Source: Physella acuta (taxonomy: Eukaryota > Mollusca > Gastropoda > Physidae). From it: a stretch of DNA of 64,000 nt. The DNA is taken from positions 321,001 to 385,000 of the forward strand of contig NW_026732995.1 of the NCBI RefSeq assembly GCF_028476545.1, written 5' to 3'. The position numbers were made by a program, and so were the translations under genes. This document shows, one piece after another, positions 1-41,700 of the stretch (position 1 is the first letter of the stretch; each line of letters starts with the position of its first letter). The notes beneath the pieces are model-generated. The model made no database searches. It was not told the DNA's origin and worked only from the letters and a program-made list of their open reading frames with translations.

Positions 1-1197
1 ACCCGACAACTTTGCTTTATATATATAGATGATGAAGCCTTCAGCATTTGTTATTCATATTAATATAGCCTAGAACATAGCAAGGCATAAATGATCAAAT
101 CAATAATGTAGGCCTATTGGTAAATTTTTCCTAATTATCATAGAATGATAAAATGGACCCAGATTAATACTGTAATATACCCCATTGATAAAAATATCAA
201 ATTTATCATTCTAGGCCTAATAGTTTTTTTTATATGAATTTTCAAAGTTATGTGTTTAACTTGTTATGTTTCATTGTAACCTGCATTCCAGACGTGTGAT
301 TGGCTTTAAACTTGCATACCAATGTTGCTATTAAAGATATAATGATAAAACTTTGCACATTTGTACTCAATGATATAGGCAATAGAAGTCTACAAATAAA
401 ATAAAAATTAGAAAAGAGGTAACTAAAAATAATAAAGTTAAATTAAGGGGTGTGGCACTGTTCTATAGTGACTGCCATAAGAGGATTTCCAGACTGCACA
501 GCTAGGTTGCTATTCCATATACCATCATGAAACTTTATATATTAGGACTAGAGCATGTAAAAAATACAATCATGCAAGTAAAATAAACATAGCTAGAGGA
601 AAACTATAAATAGTGAACTTGAATATGGTACAGCGCAATTAGACTATGATGATTAACTACAGGCTAATATGTTGCACTTCTTTGTTGCTACTATAAAAAT
701 AAAGATTAAACTTTACATATTGATTCTGGTGTTAGTAATAAGAATGCTAGTATACATATTGTACAGGTAATGTATAGAGTTAGAACTTACAAGTCAAATA
801 CAGCACAATATGATCAAGATACTTAACGATTTGCCATAAACATTGGATTTGTGTCCGTGTATGACATGGTAAAAATCTTATTATTAATTTAGAAAATTTT
901 GGTTCTTGTAATGTTTCTGATGAAAAGTGTTGAGGTGTGCTAAAACTCAAAGATTGACATTTCACAGTATTCTTATTTATAAAATGTTTAGTGAAGTTGA
1001 TGTATCCTTTGATAAATTCTTAAATGACATAAATTAAAGTGTTCATGTTTTCTTTCTATTATACTTGCCTATAACTAAAACTGTAATGCAGTGCAGCTTG
1101 AAAAATTGGGCATTATTATTTTTTAATTTAGGCCCTTTATAGTACTTCATAGATCTAGATACTATAGATAGGCCTGTCAGTATTTACATTAAGGCCT

Positions 1198-1204
<7 letters not shown>
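1..1204. other. A+T-rich sequence with no recognised gene
   Basis: I see no exon, RNA gene or element end that I can name here. The open frames are short and have no recognisable similarity. The sequence is A+T-rich with occasional TAGGCCTA-like words of the kind found throughout the window. It could be intergenic sequence or an intron of a gene to the left. Confidence 0.5.
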
Positions 1205-1284
<80 letters not shown>

Positions 1285-1312
1285 TGTGTAATAATATATA
1301 TATATATATAGG

Positions 1313-1344
<32 letters not shown>
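1205..1344. repeat. (TA)n microsatellite, interrupted
   Basis: An almost pure TA dinucleotide array is broken by two short non-TA islets. It ends immediately before the Helitron-type element, which is consistent with that class inserting into AT targets. Confidence 0.95.
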
Positions 1345-1345
<1 letters not shown>

Positions 1346-1349
1346 CCTA

Positions 1350-3051
1350 TCTATATATATAAAAAGCAATGTATGTCTGTGTGTTTGTGTGTCCTTTATG
1401 CATTACTACACCTCTCATCACATCGCCGTGAAACTTTGGGAAGTTGTTGAGAATATTCCTGGGGAGGTTTCTGCGGAAAAAAAAATTTCAAATTCGCAGG
1501 GGTGGCGCCCCCACAGGGCGCGATTTGTTTTTTTCTATATACGGTATATAAAAATAAAAGTCGATTTTGGTTTGGCATCGTTCATCCTATAGCCATGAGA
1601 CTTTGGGGAGTTCATTATACCACTCTAGGGAAGGGTTCTGTAAAAAATAATTTTTAATTTTGCAAGGGCGGCGCCACAGGAAGGTGCAATTTTCTCTATA
1701 TATGGTATATAAAAATAAACGTCGATTGCGGTTTAACGGCGTTCATCCGATCGCCATCAAACTTTGGGAAGTTGATTAGAACATTCCAGGGAAGGTTTCT
1801 TTAAAAAAAAAACTCCTTTTTTAATTTCGTAAGGGCGGCGCCACGGGAGGGTGCGATTTTTCTCTATTTTGCGGTTTATAAAAATATAAGTCTATTTTGG
1901 TTTCACGCCGTTCATCCGTGTACCATGAAACTTTGGGGAGATGATTAGATCACTCAATGGTAGGGTTCTGTAAAAAAAGAATTTAATATTGCAAGGGCGG
2001 CGCCCCAGAGGGAGAGCGATTTTTTTCTCTATACACGGTATATAAAAAATAAAACTCGGATGCAGTTCATCCGAGTGCCATGAAACTTTATGGAGTAGAT
2101 GAGAATACTCCTGAGAATATTTCTGCGAAAAAGAAAACTAAAGTTTCTTATGGGCGGCGCCATGTAGGGTACAATTTTCGTCAATACACGGTTTGGCGCC
2201 TAAAGTTTTAGAGCGACTATGTTGGCACTTGGCATCCGTTAATCGAGCGTCCTGCATAGCGAGTAAGGGGTACTACTATATTCAGCGGTAAAGCTACAAC
2301 AGGCTTCTAAAAAATAACTTTGTAACGCGAGGAAATCCTTCTGTACAGTTTCGTCACCTTGCGAAAGATGAAAAAATAACTTTTTGAATATGAGGAGCCT
2401 ACTGTAGAGTTTCGTCACTTTGCGAATGATGCAATAAGTATCTATTATTAGACGATCCAGTCAGAAATTGAGATCGAGCATCTAATAATAGACCATTAGT
2501 AACGCTACCATATTGCATCAGTCACACTGATGTTTAAAACACGTCAAATAATTTTTACGTGTTAGAGAAAAAAAATCCTGTTCATTTGTGTCACTTCAGC
2601 GAATGATGAAATGTGCATCATTGTTTACAGGATGCTATTTGGTACTCTGGGTTATCCTATGAGCACGATGGCGCCTGTTAGTTTTAAGGAGCCAGGGGCC
2701 GTACTCTGCGCCTATGCGATAGTGTAATCGGGGGGGGGGGGGGGGGGGGCTCCTGAGAGCGCCCCTCTACGTCCCTGACACATGGGTGGTCACCGAAGTG
2801 TGTTCTACCTCATTATTTCGGTGAGTGATTAATGTACACATAAGGTTTTCACGCGGTAGTGTAGGTAAACCCGTGTCCCGGTATTTTTTATCCAAGCGCA
2901 GGCATTGTTTTCATTTAAATAACTTACTTTTAGAAAACAAGGTCACGAGTCTAAGAATATAGGATTGGTAACGCATGGATGAATACCTTCTTATATATTT
3001 CGTCGGACTATCTTCTATTCCCGCGGCAACGCGCGGGGACAGGTACGCTAG
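1350..3051 (+). mobile_element. Non-autonomous Helitron-type element
   Basis: The left end reads TCTATATATATAAAAAG. The right end is CTAG, preceded by a short GC-rich hairpin with arms CCCGCG (3020-3025) and CGCGGG (3032-3037). The base before the element is A and the base after is T, with no target duplication. TC...CTRR ends, a subterminal hairpin and insertion between A and T define Helitrons. The interior holds about five diverged tandem units and a run of about 19 G near 2731. I found no Rep/helicase coding sequence, so this is a non-autonomous copy. Fragments of the same family occur near 9630, 43835, 52790 and 55360. Confidence 0.82.
1397..2140 (+). repeat. Five diverged tandem units inside the Helitron
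   Basis: A motif like CATGAAACTTTGGG recurs near 1431, 1597, 1759, 1925 and 2080, so the period is about 155-166 bp. Each unit also carries a GTTCATCCGATCGCC-like segment, an A-rich stretch and a GGGCGGCGCC-like segment. The units differ from each other by many substitutions, so the amplification is not recent. Confidence 0.8.
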
Positions 3052-5193
3052 TATATATATAATATTATTACACATCTCTAGACCCATTATTGTTTTAGTG
3101 TTTTCATTTCCATTTAGATCTAGATCTAATTCTATTTTTTAAAAACTGTTTACAATAAATATATAATTTTTCTACCTAAAAATGCCTATTTAGTATTTAT
3201 CTGCAATTCGTTAATGCTAGTTTGCTAGATCTAGTTAACCTGGTATTAAGAAGGTTAATAAAAATCTGCTGGCTAATTTAAAATTTTATAATTTATTTAG
3301 GCAGCAATTAGTAATTAGGCCTAATTACATTCTTTCCATTTTTAATCCAATAATTTATATCTACAGTAGATTCTATATTTATTTTAAAGCCCATTTAAAA
3401 ACAAACAGCTATTAAAAAACATCGTATGCGCATATCTATTAATATCTCGTAACCCTGCCGCCATTTTGAAATTACGCATGCTTTCTCGTTCCTACCCCTA
3501 CGAGTTTTATCGCGCTACTCCTCACTGGCCCGTGCTTAAAAACCCTTCAAATTGACATTTCTATTTATCCAAATGGTTGGCATGCTATTTAAGCCTATTT
3601 TCATGCAACTTAAAGGATTATTTATATGTGAAATTTAGTTGTCAATGCGCCAGTTCTGCATTTCGACAAATATTTGCTATTATCGGTGATCGCTTTCGGT
3701 ATCGGACAATGTAAAACGGGAGCTAATTCATTTATTAGTATGTATAAAAGATGAAATTCAACTCAAATATTCACATCGAATACATTTTATTCTTCGATTC
3801 CGATTGCGAGAATTAACATGTTAAAAAATGGCGAATTTCAACAAGTATGATGAAAAAGTCAGGATGTGGTCGTACCGAATCGAAACAGCGGAAGTCGAAA
3901 TGCCTAAATAATGTTATGTTAAAGCTATGGTTTTTATTAGGGGGGGGGGGGGGGGGCGGTTTCTGGTTAACTTTAAAAAAAAATGTAAGCGGACATTAAA
4001 TGATAAGCAGTATTTAAATTTTAAATGTAGCCTAGAGACTAGTTATATAGTAGTATAATAGTAGGACTAGAAGCTTACTAATGTCAGTCATTATAATTAT
4101 AGGGCCTATTTATTTTCATTTTTGATTTAGTAAAGTAGCGTCCATGTTCCTCTTTTTGGCTACAAATTTCCTCTTTTTAGTTTTAGTTTTTAGGCATGAC
4201 TTTCTAACTTTTGGCTGAAAGGGGTAGGCACGTCTGACACACAGTAACACTGTAACAGTACAGTTGAGTACAGTACTAGTACACAGTAGTGAGTGTAACA
4301 GTAACAAACAGTTCTACCTAACTTAGCCTAACTCACTCTTTCTTTTTTCTTTACTTACTTTTTTTTTAGGCCCTAATGAATTTTTAATATAATTTAACAA
4401 CTAATAACAATACATACCATTATTAAAACATGTAGATCTACACACACTAAACCTTAAAGTAATGACAAGAAGTCTACTTTCAAGACTGCATTCTATTTTA
4501 TTTTTAAGTATTATTGTGAGTTTAGAGTCTACAGTACAGTCTACTGCTAATGTTTATAGTTTATAATTAGCCGCCATTTAAAATAATAAGTTCCGGGTCA
4601 CACAAAAATTCTATGCCAGGTTTTTTAAAGTAGGCATATTCAAATAATGTTTTTAAAATGTCGCATTTTTTTTATGTTTAAATATAAAATTAAATACTAC
4701 AAAAAGAATTTAAAAAATAACAACCAGAATGGCTATTCTGTAAATTGGCGAAATTGATGGATGCTTAATCAACAAAAAATAAGACGCATTGAAAAGAATG
4801 TAGTTCCCTATCTACAACCATATTTTTAACGTTTTATAATATATATTGGATCAACATATTGCTTCGAAGGTGGGCTTATTTTAGTACGTTAATTTTAACA
4901 TCTAAAAGCATAAAATGTCATTACATTTTAATATAAGGCCTAAGTTTGCCTAGGCTAGGTCCTAGCTCGAAGGAAGAAAGAAAGGGATTCCGAAAGTAAT
5001 TTTAAGCCAATCACAAAACTAGGCGAAGACGTGTGACTATTGACATTTAGGCTATTTATAGAGCGAGTTTGTACGAGACTTCCGACGCCAAATGTGGGTC
5101 AATTGTGAGAGTGGAAATGGTCAAGTTGTGAAAATTATTTTTCAGAATTTGACCATTTCATGGAAGAGTTTGAGTTAATAGAAAGGTGGAAAT
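3052..5193. other. Region upstream of DOT1L; no TATA box evident
   Basis: This stretch runs from the end of the Helitron to the DOT1L start codon and must hold that gene's promoter and 5' UTR. I cannot place the transcription start. Near 3460 there is a CCGCCATTTT segment of the kind bound by YY1 in other animals, but that alone is weak evidence. A G tract of about 17 lies near 3941. Short open frames on both strands show no family I recognise. Confidence 0.45.
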
Positions 5194-33684
<28,491 letters not shown>

Positions 33685-34060
33685 AGGGTACGGTTTTTCT
33701 CTATGGTCATCCATATGGCATTTTTGAATTTGTATTCACAGGCTTAAGTGACTTTTTTAGTTGTTGTATTTCCCTATCAGACTACAATTTTGTTATATCC
33801 CTTTGTCTAGTGCAGTAGCTTATTTGTACTTTAGCATTTATCTTTGGTGAAGTAGTTTTCTTTTATATTTAGAGCTTGATGTTTTTCTGGTATATTATAC
33901 TAAGTTAAATGATGACTTGGGTAATACATATTAATTTAGTTTACTAGTAATTCTAATATCTGTGAATAACACTGTAAGACTGACCCTTAACACCTCAATA
34001 GCATATATTAATAATAATATTTCAGTTGCAAACAAATGTTTGTGCTTTGACTATTAAAAA

Positions 34061-34066
34061 AATAAA
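34061..34066 (+). terminator. Candidate DOT1L poly(A) signal
   Basis: AATAAA lies about 380 bases after the stop codon, the first canonical hexamer on this strand past the stop codon that I noticed. Later hexamers could be used instead, and sequence alone does not decide. Confidence 0.4.
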
Positions 34067-34599
34067 GTAAAATTGTGCATGTAAAAATAGAACAGGTCTC
34101 AATATGCTAAGATATGTAAAGTAACATTATTTGAAACCATAGAAATACTTAAGTGTTGTCAATTATTAAATGTTAACTAAAATAACTTGTTGCACATTAC
34201 CTCATTATTATATTTAGAAATACTTTAGTGCTCGTTGTTTTTGTTGTTTTTTTATTCTGAAAGTTAATTTCAATATTTGGTGAGCTTAATTTTTAAAATC
34301 ACTATTTTAAATAATTAAGTTTGCTCTTTAAAATTAATACCATCACGGTCATTACACTGTTGCCATGTTACTTTTTGAAGTGTATAGAGTTAGTATTTAA
34401 AATGTTTAATTCAGTCTTCTATCTTATGGCATGGCCTAAAACAATAATTATTTTTGCATATTTTCCCTTCATAACAGAAAATAGACATAGCAAGTTATTT
34501 TGTTTTTTCAGTTTTCTTTTTCAAGTTGACTCCCAGTATAAAGTATAAGAAATATAAGAACCTTCATAAATAGTTATGCAAATTTTAAAAATAAACTTG

Positions 34600-34830
34600 C
34601 TTTCTTTAAGTGATCGTTAAAATGTGTAAGAGAATTTATAAGCGACCAATGTGTTTTTTAAAGTAAGCATGTTTGTTTTAATAGTTTAAAAAAATTTTCA
34701 GTGTATTTAAAAACTTACTTCATATTTTTTACATTTTCTGCTTTTTATTTATTTGTTCTTGACTAAGCCAACACAAAATATGACTTAAGTATTAGCGATC
34801 TCCAAAGGATTATCATCTACCTTTTTAATG
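34600..34830 (+). repeat. Dispersed repeat, first copy
   Basis: CAAATTTTAAAAATAAACTTGCTTTCTTTA-like sequence, a GCATGTTTGTT segment and a GCGATCTCCAAAGGATTATCATC-like segment occur in the same order at 40319-40610. The class is unknown. Confidence 0.5.
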
Positions 34831-37800
34831 CCAGTATTCTCAGGCGTAAAACCTTCCTAGATTAACAGTTCATTGTTGTAATCAGGTTGATCAAGAAATC
34901 GCTTGAGATTAATCTTGTTGCTTATTCCCATTTTATTATTGAAAATAGTAAACTTATATAAATTTTATCCACTAATTAAATATGGGTCAAAAGATTCACC
35001 ACAGACCAAAAAACAGCTATTGTGAACTTAAAAAATAAATAATGTGTAATGACCATTACTAAATAGATATATTACTCAAGTCTGTGTGTAATGACCGTTA
35101 CTACAACAGATATATTGCACAAATGCAAGTTAAAACTTATTATTATATAATGAGATTGTTTGTAGTTTCTACACGCATGCTTTGCTTCTTATTAGTATGA
35201 TTATGGTTTAAATGCTACAGCCTTTTTTTTTGTATTTAAGTTTAAAATTAACCATCCAAGAATTGCCTGTCATATTTAAACACAAACATGAATAGAGGAG
35301 GGTTACCAGGTCAAAATATGTGAATCTTTTTAAAAGTAGTTATTAATTAGTTAAAGAGTTAATGTCCATAATTTTTTATTTATACTGAATTGAATGCTTG
35401 GCTGTGCATTAAAATATTCAGTTACAAATTACTCTAGTATATTTTCAGTCTAAAAGTAGATCAAATAGATGTATGTAGTGCTGTGTTAAAGGTGTGAAAA
35501 TTATAAATATTGATAATTATTCTATTAGGTGTATTTTTTTGTCTGCACATCTATGTTAAAGCTTTTAATGTTGATTCAATGCATGCTGTGACTATACTCT
35601 ATTCTAAAAAAATAAGATTTTTTTTTTTATGTATATCAACTTCAACTGTTAATGTTTCTGTGTACTCATGCGATTTTTTTTAAATTTAATTTCAGACTTG
35701 CGATGGATTGTTGTTATGCCCAAACAGACAAGAAATGGCCAAATAACTGTGAGCAACACTGTGAATAATCCTCATTAAACTCATTACTCTCACTAATCAA
35801 TTTAACTGTCCCTGCCATAAGTTATTGCATAAGCTATAAGAGTATATTCTTCTTATCTAAAAAATCATGTAGCAATAAACATTAGATTGTAAAAAAAATT
35901 ATGTGCACAACACATACCACTAAAACATTGTAAATATATTTTTTTCTCGTTAAAATCTTTTGAAAAGTTTGGCTTACATACTAATAATCAATTTGTTAAC
36001 AGTTTCTTTAGTATTTATGTGAACCAATGTTTTTTTTCTAACACTTTAACTTAACAAAGAAGAAATTGGCCAGGTATTTTTAGTGTGAATATCAGAGGTA
36101 CATAGACTAGTTTTTCTGTTTCTAAGGACTCCCTGTGATTGCCTCAGATGTAGTAAAAAGAACTAAATGCCCATGCTATGTATTTGTTAATAAACTCTTT
36201 TCAAAACTATTTTTAAGAATTTTAAAACAGCCAGTTTAAAAAATTGTTTCAAACGAATAGATTTTGTGTATATTATATTATTTTTTAACTGAAATGTAAA
36301 AACATGTAAAAAATGCTTTATTTTAATTTTCCAGTGACATGAGCAGCTTAATGTAACTTTTTCAACTGTTGTAATTTAATCACCAATTACTCACTTATTG
36401 TGTTGCAAGTATTGATTATCTTTGACCTAAAAATTTTAAGTCTTTGATATATTGTTTTTTGTTTTTTTATGAGCTAAAAAGTAAATTTTAAACAAATACA
36501 TTTTTAATTCAGTTTTTATATACCTTCATTAAATGTTTTTGAAAATTCATAATTTTTTAAATTGCATTAAAAATCAAAATTTTGTATTAAAGGCTTTTTA
36601 TCCATTTCATTTTAAATATATTTTCACAGTTAGTGTCGTTTTTTAAAGTTCCATAGAATTCTATTATTACTAGTCTAGTTCAATAATACATTAAAATGTC
36701 TAACCCAGTAAGGTTTTAAAGCCTGACTTTCCAGTGTAAATAATACTCTTATTTATTTTCCAATATTTAAACATTCTGAACCTTTTTTGTTGCACAAGCT
36801 GATCATAGTTCATTTAATTCTAGATTTAGTATGTTTATAAATGAAATGAATAGGTTTTTAAAAAAATAAAAAACTTTTGTATTTTTTTTTACTCAAAATT
36901 ATTTTAAATCTTCAATATAGAAGGTTTCATGTAAATATGGTCATTAAAACATGTGTGGACTCTATTAGAATACCACCATGTTATTGCACTTGCTTATCCA
37001 TCCCATTTGCTGTTACAGTACAGTACCTATTGATAGTTCACTTTGGAGTTTTACTTTGTAGGTTTGTAAATATTTTTATTAATCTATGTATATACAACTG
37101 GATTTGTTTTAATACAGTACTGATTTTACTGTCCCACTGGCACTTTAAAATTTTTAAGTGATTGGTATTGCTGGACCTTAAAAGAAATTTAACAAATGTT
37201 TTGGCTTTTAAGAAAGGACTGGGACAATTGGTTGTATAAAGGTGTTATCTCCCTACTTCTGTGGTGTAAGACAGCATTATTCTGGTGTTGAGAAAGAAAG
37301 CTGTAGGTATAGCTTGGTTGTTGGAATGGCAAGATTTTAATAATAGCCTGTGATAAACAAAACACCATTGTAATGTGGTATTGTGTATAGAAATAGAGAT
37401 ATTGGACTTGTCCCATGTGAACGCAGACAAAAAGCTTAATTGTTAATATTTAATTAGAAAAATATAAAGAAAAATCTATATATGAAAAGTTTTGTAAATA
37501 TTTTCAGATCAAATTTATACTGATCTTAATTCATTTTAGTTACAATTAACTGGCCCAAAATGCCCTTTTGTCTTTTTCTGTTCAAGAGCTATGTGTTGTG
37601 TTAATATCGACAGTTGCTTGCAGATTTCTACTGTGCTTAACCTTTGTTGCTTTAGTTTGCTTCTGTTGTAATTATGTATTTTATACATTAGATTATCAGG
37701 GATGTGTTGTAAGAATATTTATAGTTTTGAAAGGCTTTTTTAAATGATCAAGTCATTAACACAAGTTGTGGTTGTTATGGTTTTGCTTTCCCTAGAATCA

Positions 37801-38729
37801 TTATAAGAACATGAATACAACAACTAATAATGGCATCATATTGTTTGCCAATTTTAATAGAAAAAGGTTTTTACTACCTTATGGTGTGTAGAGCAGGAGA
37901 GGACAAGAATGATATCTTGTTTTAAAGAGAAGAGGGTTAGACTATATAACTAGCCTAATCATGTCCTCCGATTACAGCATACTATATTGCCTTAAGTATC
38001 TGAGAAAACCAGCATTGATATTTTTTTATCACAATCATAAGGACATCATCATTCAACTTCACGCAATGCAATTAGAATAAAAAATTAATGCACAGCTCAT
38101 TTTCAAGAGCGAATGCATATGTCGATTCTTTGCTGAAGAATCTATAGATGACAGTGTCGAGTGTGTACAGAAAACCATACAGAGTGAATTGCTGATCTAC
38201 CTCAACATTTTGATTCAGTCAGATCATGCACATTGAACCATTGTGTCAGAGCATTGTAAAAATACAATCTATGGCATCTACACTGTACCTGGCATAGATG
38301 ATTTGGTTTTAGGCAACATTACACAAGTATATATGAGTCATAACTTTCTGTGAGTTTAACATGCACAAAGCCACCAAGTATTCTTGATGGAACTGGGAAA
38401 AGGAATCCCATTACTTTAGTTTCTAAGCTTTTAAAATCAATAAGTTTTTTAAACATTTTATTGCAGTTTAGCAAAATGGTTTCTAAAGATTTTGTAGCTG
38501 GTACAGAATAACTAAAACTGAAATTCCAAGCACTTGAATTTTCAATGTAATTATTTTTCTGTACTATTAATGTTGACAAAAATGTAATAAATGGGATTTT
38601 CTTATTTTTTTTTGTGGTGGCTAGCTGTATGTTTTAATGTTAAAAATAATAAACTTTTCATTATACATTTTAGGCGTTTTGTTTTTTGTTTAATGGGAAA
38701 TACAAAAACATAAGATTGGTTATCTGAAA

Positions 38730-38735
38730 TTTATT
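38730..38735 (-). terminator. Candidate KAT14 poly(A) signal
   Basis: On the minus strand AATAAA lies six bases past the TGA stop (38744-38742). That is close for a poly(A) signal, so a more distal site is also possible. Confidence 0.35.
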
Positions 38736-38741
38736 TACAGG

Positions 38742-41700
38742 TCATCTACTTAGTCTCATAAGAAAAGCATGTTTTGAATCTTTGGCATCTACTGGAAAAT
38801 ACTTGTGGTAGAAGTTGAGAATAAACTCCTGACATTTGAAGCCAAATCTCTGATACAGCAGCATTGCTGTGTTGGTGGCTGACACATGCAGCAATACATC
38901 TTTACCCATACAAGTCTGTAAGGGGAAAAGATTTAATTTATTTGCTATTCTGTAGTTTAAAAACTAGCATCATTAATATAAAAATCAGCTTCAATGGAGG
39001 ATTTTTAAAAATTGACTCAGTTTATATTTTTAAAGTATCAATCAGTATCATAGATAGGACATACTGAAGCAATAGATTAATGTCCAGACTCACCAACATT
39101 TTTTTGCTTAAATGTAGTATGCATGAATTAGAAAATCAACTGAAGAGTTCTAAAACTTTTCAACACTCAACATGACAGTTTACCTGTATGAGGTGATACA
39201 ACATGAAAGTAGCTATACCAGCTCCTCTCCATTCTGGGTGAGTAAAGATGAAAGAGATGTAAGCTTCGTTATATCCTCGATCAGGGACCATAAAGGCAAA
39301 TGCTATTACAATTTTTCTAAAAGAAAAAAAAAATAAACAGAACAGCTGTGACAAAATAACCAATAAAATCGACACTGAAGATATGTGAAAGGTATTTACA
39401 GATCATCTATGTAACTTGTCTGGTACAATTATAAATGCCCAGAAGCAAAGATTGTCATAACTTTGAAAAAGCAGCTATTGAACATTAATTGCATGTGCAA
39501 GTTGTAAATGAAACCATGTCTCAGAAGCAATTCAGTCCTCTATAGTCAAATCTTTGTCCAGTGGCTACTTGAGAGAATGAGAATTGTAATTGGTTTATTG
39601 GATGAGGTAGGCAGTGCACAAACTAGACTGCAGCTTTGACCACATACATGCATGTTATTGAGGTTATTCTGTCGTTTATTCACTAAACAAAAGGACTAGA
39701 ACAAAGTGATGTTTCACTCAACAAAGTGACATGGGATGAAGTGAAGAAATTTATAAAACAAATAGTGTGATTGGGTGAATCTATGTTTTCTGACATCCGC
39801 TTGGGTGTGAGTACAGTAACAGGTATCAACAGATTCAGATATCCTGGTGCTAAGATAGCCATTGGGGCACTCTGGGTGCCAGCCACACACAATTTTCTAA
39901 TGGCAGAGAACTTCCCTGGAGTGTAGTTAACAAGCTCCTGAGTTTTGAAGCTATCAGATTAATGGGGTAGTAATACATAACAGTCAGTCATTCATTTATA
40001 TGTGTATAGATTATACATGCAACAAAATACTTCTGTCAACTGTTTCACTGCACAGTTAAAACAAGATGGCCAATATATTATAAAATACCAATCCCAAACT
40101 TGTGTGTGTACTAGGCAAAAGTTAAAGGTGAAATCGTTTTTCTATTCATACCTATATAAAACTACACAACTGAAATCTGGATATTGAAGGCATTCAGACA
40201 CTGAAAATATAAACGTTGAAGAGAATGAAATGCATATTGTAGAAAATATGTGTGATAAGCATAACAAAAAACCTTAATTATAATAAGTTTTTAAAAGCAC
40301 TGAAAAAATGAGAGTGAAACAAACTTGCTTTCTTTAATAAAAGATAAACCAAAGGTTTTATTTAAAGAGAGCATGTTTGTTGTATTTTAGACTTTTTAGT
40401 AATTAATTGTAATGAAGTTGACACCACATAGGCTACGACTAAAAATATTTGCGTTAAACATTTATCAGTAGTTTGCAATCTCCAAAAGATAATTATTTGC
40501 ACCTGCATGTCCACACTCGGCAAATAGTCACTCAGCCGTGAAAAAAACAGTTCACCATAGACTGCCAGCTGATAGTGATCACTAGTATTTACACCCCGTT
40601 AGTTATTGCATTCAGTAATTTTAAAATTAAATTTCAATGACTAACCTAATGTCTAATTAGATTAAAAAATAGATATGTTTGCATTGTCACCTGGAAAGTT
40701 TGAATGAAATCACTGCATTAGAAGTAGGTCAAAATAAACCTCAAAGATATGCCACATTTCACAAACAGAGTAAAACAAACAGACATTGTGATCTAAATAA
40801 AAACTTATAAAAAGGATTTCAACGCATTTTTAATTTCTAGACTGTCAGAAAAATGCAAGACTCACTGTCTATCCCAGGCCAAAAAAACTCTCTGCAAAGT
40901 GCATTGACAGATGGTATGTGTTCTAGTCTCACGTAACAATAATCTAGTGGGGGTGTACTTGGTGGTGCCCATGATGGATTCTTCCTGCAAACATACATGT
41001 CACATTATACATTTATTATCCTGTAGCAAAGTATGTAAATTTAACTCACTTAAGCAGATTTTAAAAGGGTGAAAAAGTCAACAGTCATGCCCCAATGACC
41101 CTCCTGAGTTATAGGAGGCCCCCCCCCCCTCCCCTCCCGAACGAAATGGAATTTATATAGAAATCATGTACTTTTACCAGTGTCTGCGCCACCCCCCGGA
41201 AAATGTTGACCCCCCCCCCCCCCCGGAGTCTGGAAGAAACACTGGTCTTAATACATTTTTTGCAGCTCTAATGTGTTGCAATAAAGCACCCTCACTCCGT
41301 CATGACATCAGTTTATAGCTTAATTTAGATAATAACCTAAAAAAAGAATTTTCTATTACTTTAAAATATCACTGACAGCCCTTTTTAATTGCATTTTTTA
41401 ATATCATATTTTTTAATATCATATTTTCCCCCTAAGAAGGCTCAATCCTGGAGTCAGTGAGAGTTCACATGGGGTTAGATATCAGCAGGCCCATAAACAT
41501 TTGCTATTTGAGATTGTGGGTGATATCAATATGAAAAACGTACTTGGGGTCAATGTGAGTTCACATGAGCTTAGAAATGGGTGACTGCTGGTCCAAGTTT
41601 CTCTAGCCCCAATAGTCATGTTTTACAAGGATTTCAAAATTAATTTAAGGTTCTTAAATTAAATAGCATACAGAGTTGCTAACACTACATTTAAAAGCAG

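Larger units (their letters stand above)
33685..38741. other. Convergent 3' interval between DOT1L and KAT14
   Basis: Both 3' UTRs must lie here. On the + strand, candidate poly(A) signals AATAAA occur at 34061 and 34590 and in several later places, including 35874. On the - strand a candidate lies just after the KAT14 stop at 38730-38735. The sequence is A+T-rich with no exon I can support. It contains one copy of a dispersed repeat (34600-34830) and a short imperfect tandem duplication near 35040-35130. The open frames here lack recognisable similarity. Confidence 0.6.

Noticed and set aside
3828-3911. 27-residue open frame MANFNKYDEKVRMWSYR...
   Set aside because: It begins in a fair start context, but I recognise no family and see no good donor to extend it. 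It could be an exon of an unseen gene; the evidence is too weak to list.
39683-39892. 69-codon open frame on - strand in a KAT14 intron
   Set aside because: It does not match KAT14. The needed exon was found instead at 40200-40152 with SECLQYPDFS.
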